From contig NW_003314271.1 of assembly GCF_000143415.4 (NCBI RefSeq), positions 947,150-1,011,149 of the forward strand: a stretch of DNA of 64,000 bases. The letters run 5' to 3'. A model generated the notes under the pieces. The model searched no databases, was not told the DNA's origin, and saw nothing but the letters and a program-made list of their open reading frames with translations. Every line of letters starts with the position of its first letter. Within the stretch, counting starts at the first letter, position 1. Positions 48,400 through 58,114 of the stretch are shown piece after piece. The DNA comes from Selaginella moellendorffii. Its lineage: Eukaryota > Streptophyta > Lycopodiopsida > Selaginellales > Selaginellaceae. A program made the translations under genes and the position numbers.

Positions 48400-48660
48400 T
48401 CGGGACGCCAAGTGGGCTGCGTGTGGGTGGCGGAGTGGGCGGCGGAGTTGGCGGCGAAGTTACAAACTGGGTGTGTCTTGAAGTGGACGCCGATGCACAC
48501 GAGCGCAATGCGAGCGTGATGCGAGCGCAACTGTGATGCAAGCGCGAGTGGACGCCGATGCACACGAGAAACCTGTAGAGAAGTGGGAGCGCGAGTGGGA
48601 GCGCGATGCGAGCGCGAGTACGAAGCAAAATGCAAAACCTAACCTCACACGCGCGAAATG
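48400..48660. repeat. GC-rich GCGAGCG-type repeats upstream of the minus-strand gene
   Basis: Contains GTGGACGCCGATGCACACGA twice (48483 and 48549) and many GAGCGCGAGTGG or GATGCGAGCGC units. It lies just upstream of the presumed start at 48282, so it may be a promoter or enhancer of the gene. A similar repeat lies near the other gene at 50270-50445. Open frames across it on both strands are low-complexity and are not called as genes. Confidence 0.6.
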
Positions 48661-50240
48661 TCACGACGGTTGGTAATCCCGCCACGTCATCATTCCTCGG
48701 ACTTGGGCACCACCATTAATTTCTGGATCAGCGCGCGCATGCGTGAAATCCAAAAGAAATCCGCAACGTCATCATTCCTCGGACTGCATGCACGTGAAAT
48801 CCAAAAGAAAGATCATGATTGGGATATCATTTAATACCCTCACTATATTTATACCATGCATGATTGGATATTCCAAAGCATCTTGTATTTCCAAAAATGC
48901 TAGATGTTCAGCTAAATAAATTGTCAGAGGATTTGATGTGACGTTCAAGCGTGTGGGCTCATGCAATTTTGATCCCAAAAAATGCACCAAAAAATGCTCG
49001 GTGTCATCTGGCGTTATCTCTTGAATGGCGTGGGGCCGCATGCCATTTTCAGGAGCACATAGGAGTATATTCCTAGAATATTCTGACACGCGCGAGATTG
49101 TTTTGAGTTTCCTGGAGATCCAACCGTTAGATCGCAACTAGATTTTACAGAATGGTATACAATGTCCTTCTTGATGACCCTGCAAAGAAGCATCTCGATC
49201 GGACACCACATGAGACCACACGAGCCTTACAATATTTCAGGGGCATTTGCCATAGATCCGACCGTTATTTTGCTCCAAGATTCTACAGTTTGGTGTGCAT
49301 TGACCTTTCCATCGACACTGCAAAGGGACATCACAATCAGATGCGGGATCACAAGAAACCAACTTCACTAACTCTGGTTTCACCAAGATCTACGTAAGGA
49401 GTTATGAAATGAAAGGACCCTCTCTATTGAAATGTGTTTATGGTCCTAGGGGCATTGTGACATATCAAAGGATTTTGCATCAAGTTCTGTATTTGCATGT
49501 TTATCAAGCTACTGAATTGCTAAACCCTAAACCCTAACCCTAAACATGTGGCAAATGCTGCGTGAAGAAAGATGCCCTTTCTGGGCAAATGCTGTAAGAG
49601 GCAGATGCCGAGCAGATGTATCTCAGGACAAACGAAAGCTAGCTATAAACATGACGGGATGCAAATAGATTACTAGGCTGGTCCTGCGAAAATCAAAAAC
49701 CATAATTGAAAACATTGAAAATGCAAAAAGAAAGGTTTATAATATTTTTGAATTTTAAGCAACCAAAGGAATGTAAGTAGGGCATGTGTTTGTAAGTTTA
49801 AAAATGCCTCAACCACTTAAATTCCCAAGTAAATAAAGCTGTTTCTATTTTTGGTACAGGTAAACTTTATAGCGTGTGGGCTCATGCAATTTTGAACCCA
49901 AAAATGCACCAAAAAATGCTCGACTAGCATTATTCTTTGAATGGCGTGTGGCCTTATATTGCCATAAATGGACGTACACACACAGCATAATTATTCCTTT
50001 ACACGGCGAATAATCTTGGCGCGGATCGCTGACATGGCATGGCAAAGTTTGAATCACTGACATGGCACAGCTGGATCAAGGCAAGGACATGATGTGACAA
50101 AGTTCAACCTCCGACAGCAAAGTCTAGAAGCTACTCAGTTTGAAATTTGTCAGAGGAATCAAAAGATCTGGTTTGTCAGAGTATTTGATGTGACGTTCAA
50201 GCGTGTGTTATTTTTGAATTCTCGAACTCATTCCTAGGTC
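48660..50240. other. non-coding core between the two transposon genes
   Basis: No gene is supported. It contains direct repeats: 48921-49000, 49871-49922 and 50172-50208 share TTTGATGTGACGTTCAAGCG and/or the following GTGTGGGCTCATGCAATTTT. Two nearby copies of AACGTCATCATTCCTCGGAC-like sequence lie at 48684 and 48763. Palindromes occur at 49024-49045 and 49941-49965, and a telomere-like stretch at 49520-49545. Confidence 0.6.
49520..49545. repeat. interstitial telomere-type repeat
   Basis: About three and a half CCCTAAA units (CTAAACCCTAAACCCTAACC and on), the plant telomere heptamer with one shortened unit. Confidence 0.85.
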
Positions 50241-50269
50241 TATCATTTTTGTGCGCCATGTTCTTGGTT

Positions 50270-50445
50270 CCGCTGAGCGCAGTGAGCGCTGCTTGTGTAA
50301 GCGGCGTTGTGAGCTGTGGTTTATGCGTCTACAAATGGTTGCGGCATTGCGAGCGCCATTGCGAGCGGCAGTTTATGCGAGTGGCAGTTTGTGCGAGCGG
50401 CGCTACGAGCAGTTGCGGTGTTGCGAGCGGCACTGTCTTTGGTGT
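50270..50445. repeat. GCGAGCG-type repeats upstream of the transposase gene
   Basis: Irregular units such as GCGAGCGGCAGTTTATGCGA and TTGTGCGAGCGGCGCTACGA. They mirror the GC-rich block near the other gene and lie about 350-500 bp upstream of the transposase start. Three palindromes (50525, 50624, 50694) follow. Confidence 0.65.
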
Positions 50446-50524
50446 GGCTACCGCTTCCTCTTGATATTCGGCACTTGTGCTTCCTGGTATGTTCACCATG
50501 GAATGGTTTAGGACCACATTTAGA

Positions 50525-50715
50525 AATGGCATGAGGCCACATGCCATCTTGGGCCCTTGCAATTTCATGGCTAGCGTATTGTCATGTATGTTTTTACTTG
50601 CCTGCAGCTGTGTGTATATCAAGATGGCATGAGGCCTCATGCCAATTTTGTGAATGCGAAATTTCACGTAGGTGTCAATAGCATGTTTGAATAATGGCAT
50701 GTGGCCTCATGTTAT
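50525..50715. repeat. three palindrome copies upstream of the transposase
   Basis: 50525-50546, 50624-50645 and 50694-50715, spaced about 99 and 70 bp, 70-265 bp before the start codon. Placement fits binding sites for an element-encoded protein; that is inference. Confidence 0.85.
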
Positions 50716-50788
50716 TTGGTATATTATGATTTAGGCCATTCTCCAATCATTTTTTGTATGGTCTTAACTTCTTTTCTGCACTTTCAGA

Positions 50789-53700
50789 ATGGCCTTCAGG
50801 GTTGGGGAAAAGGTTTACATTTTGAATGGTGGGAAGAGTGTTGCAAAAGGGACCCTTGTGTCTATGGATCGGAACTTTGTTATACACTATCAAAGGCTTG
50901 GGGAAGGCAATGCTGCTGTATCAGTAGAGACTGTCTTCGATGGGAATGTGGTCGCTATTGAACGAGGAGAGATGGTCGTCGGGGTAAATGTTGTTGTTGC
51001 CTTGAAAAATCTGGAGAAGAAAGCAGATGTTGGGGACAACGCAAGTGCGACGCATGTTCCCTCCGTGGATCTTAAGAAGCATGCTACATGGATTTAGGCA
51101 AAGGTGTTTCTAAACAACCCCGAGGGGGAGGTGGTAGCTGAGGGCTTAGCCACAGTTGTCGATCCAAGAGATGCGGTTGCTAATCAAGAATTGGGCTGGG
51201 ATGATATTGGAGTTGCGATTTTAGAGGTTGTTGACACAGAAGAAAACAGTCTGACTATTGGAAGCATTGTGCGGTGGAAATTGAGGCATTTAGTGTTTGA
51301 GAATGTGAAGGATTCACAATCAAACACCACTACAACTGATGACAGAACATCTCTTCATGGGAAAAGAAAGTACACCTTCCTACAGTGCAGCCAAAGGGAT
51401 CTGAGCAACGAACCGAAAAGGCAGAAAATGGCGATGGAGGTTCGAATGGTCTCGATAGTTGCTTGTTGCAAGAGGAGGTGCTGTCAACATGCTGATTGGG
51501 ATGCTATTGAAGAGGAGAGAGCAAGATACAAGACATTGTCCTGGAAGGCAGCTCACAATTTTGTGTATGAGGCATTACGGTCATCTGTTGATGCTTCAGA
51601 ACATCAGGTGGGGGGCATAGTCTTCCAGAGGGGTTTGGTCTGCATGAAGGCATGGAGAATCATTTATGGAGTCCCTCGAAGCATATTCTACAGAATCAAA
51701 ACTGAGTTCGAGGAACAAAGGGTTCAACAGGCAGTCCATGGGAACGACGGTACGCACAAAACCAGGGGTCATGTTGTATATGGAGAGGCAATCTTCAAGA
51801 GGTTTGTCGAGACATGTAGCGAGCAGCAACCACATAAAACCCGCCTCTTGGAAGATGGAACACGAGACACCCAACGAGTTCTCCCTTCCATGTATACCAA
51901 GGGGGCCATATTGGAAGATGTGAATCGGGAACTCCAGAGTAATGGCTACAGGAAGCTGAGCCAATCTAGATTTAGTAGATTGTGGAGCAACAGGTTCAGG
52001 GATGTGTGTATAGGAAAGTACTCCAACTTTTCAAAGTGTGACGAGTGCACTGCTATCAAAATGGCTTTGTCGAAGAATTCTTGCAGCGCTCAAGAGCGAG
52101 AGATGTTGGTTAGAAGGCAGCTCGACCACAACATCGAGCAGAGAAGCTGCAGGACTGCATATTATCATAACAGGATTCTCTCCATGGAGAGACCTGACTC
52201 TTACCTCTGCATCATCCACGACAAAATGGACCAGAAAAAGACGTGCTTACCTCGACTCAATCCTGCCCCCAAGGCAATCTCTTCATCCATGCAGCTGCCT
52301 GTGTCTCTGTTTGGCATAATCGCTCATGGGCATGGTGCCCAGAATTATGGGAACTTCTTTGTACCTCTATGGGGTGGTGGGGGTGCAAACATGATGATTG
52401 CGTCCCTAGCAAAACACTTAAGGTCTCTGCAAAGTGCGCAGACTGAGCTGAACGGCCAACCCTTGCATAGGCCCTTGTCGATCGAACCCCATACAGGGTT
52501 CAGCTGGAGGAGGAGCAAAGGCTTGCAGTATCGCGTGGGGCCCCATGCCATCCCAGTGAATATGTTGGCCGTCAGATTGTAGGGTTATCACGTGAGGCCT
52601 CATGCCATTCCGACGAGGCTGGTCGCCCGGTGAATGCACAGCCTCATCCAAACGAAGTAGAATCTCAAGGAAGTTCTTGCGGCCGATGTGGCCTTCCACC
52701 CCATCTTCTGCTCCAAACAGACAATGCTGGCAGTGAGAACAAAAACATGTACGTCTTCGCGTACTTGGCGATACTTGTTGCCAAAGGCATATTTGAAACG
52801 GTTACACTTGGCTTTCTCATGGTTGGGCACACTCATGAAGACGTCGATGCCATGTTCAGTCACCTGGCAGAGTCACTCCGGCGATCCAATGTCCTCACCC
52901 TCCCACAACTCTACGATGAATTCCAAAATTGCATCAAAGGCACTGTTGAAGCTGCACTTGTGACAGAGGTTCCAGACTTTAAGGGGTTTGTAAGAGGCTA
53001 CATCAGGGACGGATCCGAAACGCTAATTGGCCACTCCAAGCCTCTTCAGTTTCATTTCAGCATGCGTGACGGTGCTCCAGTGATGAGGTACAAGATGAGA
53101 GAATGGGACACAGTGTGGCTGCCAGTGGATGGTATTGAACTCTTCAAGAGAGATCCCATAACTGGGGAACCTATGATTCCTAAGGGTTCCCCACGGCCGA
53201 TGCACCCGGATGGACTCAAAGACCAGGAAAGTATAGTGGCCGGGATTAGACAGCATATTGCCTTCTGGAAGAGGGGGTTGGTGTTTGGTGGAGAATCCTA
53301 TTTTAAGAGGTGCAAGCCTTTTCTCGAATACTGGGAGAAGATTATATCTGCTATCCAAAATGGGCCGGTTGTATATGAAGAANNNNNNNNNNNNNNNNNN
53401 NNNNNNNNNNNNNNNNNNNNNNNNNNNNNNNNNNNNNNNNNNNNNNNNNNNNNNNNNNNNNNNNNNNNNNNNNNNNNNNNNNNNNNNNNNNNNNNNNNNN
53501 NNNNNNNNNNNNNNNNNNNNNNNNNNNNNNNNNNNNNNNNNNNNNNNNNNNNNNNNNNNNNNNNNNNNNNNNNNNNNNNNNNNNNNNNNNNNNNNNNNNN
53601 NNNNNNNNNNNNNNNNNNNNNNNNNNNNNNNNNNNNNNNNNNNNNNNNNNNNNNNNNNNNNNNNNNNNNNNNNNNNNNNNNNNNNNNNNNNNNNNNNNNN

Positions 53701-53937
53701 NNNNNNNNNNNNNNNNNNNNNNNNNNNNNNNNNNNNNNNNNNNNNNNNNNNNNNNNNNNNNNNNNNNNNNNNNNNGGAAGCAGAGTGCCACCATCACCTT
53801 GCTAGACCATGCAAGAGATGCAGCAAGAGCATTCATAACCCGGGTTCAAGGTGAGATTCATTAATATTCCTTTACTAAGTTTCTAATGTATTTTATTTCA
53901 AGGTGAACAATCCGAATCTAAATCAGAGGAGGCGTGA
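50789..53937 (+). pseudogene. DDE-type transposase, DUF7869-like, with tandem TNP1/DUF8039-like domains
   Basis: The frame opens at ATG 50789. Residues 1-100 (KVYILNGGKSVAKGTLVSM, GEGNAAVSVETVFDG) and about 107-175 (NNPEGEVVAEGLATVVD, then SIVRWKLRHLVFE) look like two copies of a TNP1/DUF8039-type module; a TAG at 51098-51100 lies between them. Then come CCKRRCC and GGIVFQRGLVCMKAWRIIYG, a helix-rich region, FSKCDECTAIKMAL, and a probable RNase H-like core: YLCIIHDKMDQKK (first Asp), LLLQTDNAGSENKN (second Asp) and FLMVGHTHEDVDAMF (third acidic). A likely intron at about 52530-52641 holds two palindromes. The gap 53383-53775 removes part of the C-terminal region; the end is 53776-53850 joined to 53903-53937 (TGA). 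It would cut and paste the element. Confidence 0.78.
53383..53775. other. assembly gap (393 N)
   Basis: Interrupts the transposase coding sequence, so the exon structure there is unknown. Confidence 0.99.
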
Positions 53938-54529
53938 TGGCATGTGGCCCTTTGCACTAGCATATCTTAATACCGGTCTGAGAAATAGAATGGCATGTGC
54001 CCTCAGGCCTTTTACTAAATCACCTTTGAAAGAAATGCAAGCCTCTATGTCGTAAAAAAAAGGTACTAGAGAAATTCCTTAATAATATGAATGTTATTTA
54101 GTTTCATGAAAATACACTAAGGGTCAAATGAGTTAAATGACTTCTCCAGACTAGCAATGCCTCTTGCTACACCTTCACAATTAGATTCGTTAGAAAAAGA
54201 TAACATTGAATAATATCTAAATGTTCTCACCATTAAGTTATATGTCTGGCTAATAGGAATGATGTTCATCTTGGAAAGCTCACCACACGCTCAATGAACA
54301 AACAAATAGTGTGTGCGCGCATGCCATCGCTCTTCTTTAGCTTCAGATTCGGCTTGTTCACCTTGACAATGAGATTTATTATACAACCAGATGGACTCAG
54401 TCTGGACACAAAGTCACCGCGCTAGTCACCATGCCCCAGATATGTTTAGCCCCTGGACAAAAAACATATAATTTCACGTCATTTTCAAATACTTGAAAAT
54501 TTGTACCTAGTCCCATTTTACTGAATAAA
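53938..54529. other. 3' non-coding end of the transposon
   Basis: No gene seen. Degenerate palindromes start at 53937 and 53990, with a half site near 54311-54332. Confidence 0.6.
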
Positions 54530-54553
54530 TCCCACTTTAACGAAATAGAGCTT
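54530..54553 (-). repeat. right terminal inverted repeat
   Basis: Inverted copy of 42226-42249; followed by the AATAT duplication. Confidence 0.93.
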
Positions 54554-55051
54554 AATATGGAATGTCTCTAGATTGTGAATTTGGATACAGGACCAACACC
54601 ATTGTGGTCAAGACAATCTTTATATTCCGTAGATATGCCAAATAAGTAGATCTAAACACTTTCTATAAATAGTATTTAGAACCAAATAGTACTAACACAA
54701 GATGTATGATAGCGAGAGTGTTTGGCAAACACAATAAGCTATCATCTGACGAATATTGAAGGACTAAACTCAATATTGCAAGGGTTCCCAACACTAACAA
54801 GTGCAAGTCAATGAATGAGTTTCTCTAATCAAGTCAAGTATGTTTGACTAATAGCACTTAGGAATTCCGTCTTGATGCTCATCTAACTAGTCAAGTGCAC
54901 ACACAAAAATTAGTTTCTCAACTATTTTAGGTGGAGACTGAAAAAAAGGGTCTAGCAATACCAACCTTTTGCCATCATAGTAGTAAGGAAAGAATATCCA
55001 AAAGGATTAATTGACAGGTAACTTTTGATACCCAAAGTCACATTTGTGATA
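54554..55051 (-). repeat. 5' LTR of element Z, right piece
   Basis: Continues the LTR broken at 42225 and ends next to the GTCCA duplication at 55052-55056. Confidence 0.87.
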
Positions 55052-58000
55052 GTCCACATCATAACTTAGAAAATGAGAAAGTTTAGAAATTAGATAAAAA
55101 TATAATATACCTACTCGCCTTTTCAAGCTTACTTTGAATGCCCCTAATATCGATGCCAATAGGATCCATGATACATTCGGAGGAGAATGACTTGAAATAA
55201 ACTTCTACTACACACATCATAAGTTCATACATCCAGTTGGGGTCATTTAGTAGGATAAAAATGACATAGCCAACTTCAAATAGAAATGTTTATGACAAGA
55301 AGAATATGTCACAAGGTGGTCAAGTGTGAGAAAGTTTCTAGTCCTCAACTTTCCCATCAATATTTAAAGACTATTTGCAAAGTCGAAGAGAATAAAGTTT
55401 GTAAGGGCTTTTATATTGTTCAACATTAATGGTTGAACTAATGTTATATTTCTATGTTTATGTCGTCTTTTATGAAAGATGTCAACAATCTACTATAAAA
55501 GCTAATGAAGACACTATAAGTAACCAAAGGGAACAATTTGAGAAACGATCCATGGGGTTCAAATATAGAGAGAAAGGGCTTATGAACAAGAGTGCACCCC
55601 TTTTTCCAAGGGTGACATCTCGGGAAGTCCAAATTCAGGAGCTTACATTTAGTATTGATCTCAAGTCCGACTCTATTGGTTGGCTAAGGGAATCACACCA
55701 AATGTTGATTAACATCTGGCTGATCCAATTTGCTCCTACTGGGCTCGACCCGAGGGGTAGGGTGTCAAAAGAGCAGGGCTCTCGGGAGAGCTGTGGCTCT
55801 TAGCTTCCGTAAACTGGACCAGCCAGACTCCACCCGAGGGGTAGGGTGTCAAAAGAGTGGGGCTCTCGGGAGAGCTGTGGCTTTTAGCTTTTGTTCACGA
55901 GGGCGTGAACTTTCAGGGAAGCATGGTGTTATTGGGAAAACAAGACGAACCTATAGAAGAGTCATATGAATAAAAAAAGGTACCATCATATGATCGTTTG
56001 GTAGTGAAATTAGAGCTTGATCCTGATTATCAGATGGTGGAATATGAGTTTGATTCGAAGCTTTCTTATCCTCATCTCCATTGTCACTTGCATTGTCATT
56101 GAATTTGAACTTCCCATGAGGTCATCTAGCCTAGTATTATTTAAACCCAAAGATGTTTAACCCCAAATAACCCAAGACCTTTAACCAATTGGAAAAAAAT
56201 GGTGCATTTTTATTTATGAATATTTTCTTATTATATTTGAATCTTTATAGACCTTTTATATTCTCTTTAGCTGCTTATAATCCACCACGCTTCCTTACAA
56301 ATTCACACCTTCATGAGAAGTTGAGAACTGCAACTCTCCCCAAGAGCCGCACTCTTTAATACTAAATATCCCAAGACCCTACTCACAATTTGCGTGATAT
56401 AGATAACCCCCCTTATCATATTCTCAAATACTTCTAACAGTCTTTTCTCTCTATTCATCAAGTAGATATTGAGGAACTTTAGAATTTCTATCTGTTTTTT
56501 ATATAAAAATCAATTTTGTGATATTGTAAATCATATCATCTAGAGTTTTATTCACTACAAAAGTAATATGTGTAATTGAGAAAAATGAAGCATGCAATAA
56601 AAAATTTATATTTGTGAGTATAAAGTTTAGCTATACTCTCTAGCTACTCCTTCGACCTATAATTGCATACTAATTTCTTCAATTTTGAAGATTTTATATA
56701 TTGAATTTTATACTCAATTTGTAAAAACTCAGCCAAGAGCTCTTCCTAACTTTTCTCCAGATACACAAGTTCATATGCATCTTGCTTGATCTTTACTAAA
56801 GGATAGAAACCAAAAAAATAAAAATAATCCTTTATAAAGTGAAGGAAAGATATATCTTACAACACACCATAAGCAGAAAATTTGATTGGGTTGTTGAACC
56901 AAATCATACTATCATTTCAAGTCTATGAGTGTTGAACAAGTGTTGCAAGATCATCACAATAATATTGTCAAATATCATCCTCACTTAACTCTATAAAAAA
57001 CTGGAGTTATTTGATGTCATGGACAAAGTTCTACTTTTGGATAGAAAATTATCTAAGTTTACATTCAAACATAACAAAGTAAGTGAAAGTGGAGTTGAAG
57101 GCAAAATTTTAGCAAAGCATAAGTATGCAATGTCCTTTGAATGTCAATAGACTTATCTTGGTGTGCCAAAAGATTAATGCATAAGTTACTGTCGATAATT
57201 TGGAATATTATCCCTGCAAGCTATCAAATCTCATGATGGTTAATAAGTATGTTATTGAATTCAAAGGACTTCTTCCTCTAAATAGAATCCTTGCATTTCA
57301 TGATCTCAGAGTGTGACAATAACAATCTCTATTATTCTTAGCTTGCAAAAAGCATATTACTACCCTTGGTGACTTGAAGTTCCTTTTAAAAGTGTTTGAA
57401 TTAGTATTTGGATATTTAATGAAATATCTAAATAATCAGGTGCTAAAAGACTAATATTTGTGTCTACGAATATAGATGCATTCAACTTAAGACAATACAA
57501 AATAGTGTTAGGAAAATATTTATTGATATGATATATTTGAATGAAATGTAGATCAGATTTAGTTATAAAACTTACAAATATCTTATTAAAAAACTAAAAA
57601 ATATTTATAAATTTTTATTTATTAGTTTATTAAGTTATATGTTAACTATTTATATATGACTTTTTTATTTGGTTAATATAAACTGAGGATTTTTGTTTTG
57701 TGCCTTGTAGCAATTGCCTAATATGTGTTTACATATTAAATTGTATTTTACACCACTTACTGAGTTTTAAATGTATTTTATAAAATATAGAAGATAAAAA
57801 ATAATACTAAAATTTAATTTAACTCAATGAATTTTAGAATTAAATGAAATTAGGTGGGAAACTTAATAAAAGGAAAGTTTATTTATAAGTATTTTTAAGC
57901 TATAGTTTATACAAATTGAGTTTATACAAATGAAAAAATTTAATACAAAAATAATATATTGTCCTGTCCAACCTTTAGCATCAATATCCATAAATTCGGG

Positions 58001-58114
58001 TTAATTGTTCATCAATTTTTAATTTAGTTAGGACTTCTATTCTTTTTCTTCCTCACTATTTTGCTTGTAATCAAATTCTATTATAATTGATTTTTTGTCA
58101 TAAATGATGCAGAT
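55052..58114 (-). repeat. X repeat ('Y' part), copy 3
   Basis: Inverted homologue of 9311-12033 and of copy 2, without the chromovirus and MITE, so it supplies the empty sites for both. It ends GTCATAAATGATGCAG at 58096-58111. Relics of the two recurring open frames are present around 56640-56760 (minus) and 57000-57320 (plus). Confidence 0.72.
55513..55925. mobile_element. about 410-bp insertion private to X copy 3
   Basis: Copy 2 runs from AATGAAGACACCCATAATG straight to TGTTATTGGGAAAAC; copy 3 has about 410 bp more. The insert contains a tandem unit (GAGGGGTAGGGTGTCAAAAG, then GGGCTCTCGGGAGAGCTGTG) seen twice at about 55751-55800 and 55840-55889. It resembles, in opposite orientation, X sequence at about 11090-11300, so it may be an inverted internal duplication and not a foreign element. 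Confidence 0.55.

Larger units (their letters stand above)
42226..54553. mobile_element. 12.3-kb TIR DNA transposon with transposase and ParB/FCP1-like gene
   Basis: Both ends read AAGCTCTATTTCGTTAAA inwards; the terminal inverted repeat is 24 bp exact and then diverges. AATAT at 42221-42225 and 54554-54558 is the target duplication. The intact LTR sequence at 20488 and 36965 reads ACTWAATATGGAATG, the empty site. Inside are two divergent multi-exon genes (minus 42668-48282, plus 50789-53937), a 2.5-kb region between them with GC-rich repeats, and about twenty copies of a 22-bp palindrome. Superfamily is uncertain: the transposase core resembles DUF7869 proteins. In-frame TAG stops and one frameshift suggest this copy is dead, although its ends look complete. 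Confidence 0.92.
36348..55051 (-). mobile_element. full-length LTR retrotransposon Z, disrupted by a DNA transposon
   Basis: LTRs at 36348-37455 and 41675-42225 plus 54554-55051, flanked by GTCCA at 36343-36347 and 55052-55056, the same duplication that flanks the solo LTR at 19839. Orientation is minus: a polypurine tract (AAAGGGGGGAAAG on the minus strand) precedes the 3' LTR at 37456-37468. A tRNA-Met-like primer site (TGGTACCGGAGA on the minus strand, about 41660-41672) follows the 5' LTR. The 5' LTR is split by the 12.3-kb transposon. Without that insert the element is about 6.4 kb. Confidence 0.87.

Noticed and set aside
48165-48685. Arg/Ser/His-rich open frames on the minus strand
   Set aside because: They are translations of the GC-rich GCGAGCG-type repeat and of a palindrome; no domain and no splice support.
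42612-54011. Palindromes as a possible CRISPR-like array
   Set aside because: Spacing is irregular (tens to thousands of bases), there are no uniform spacers, and this is a plant nuclear transposon.
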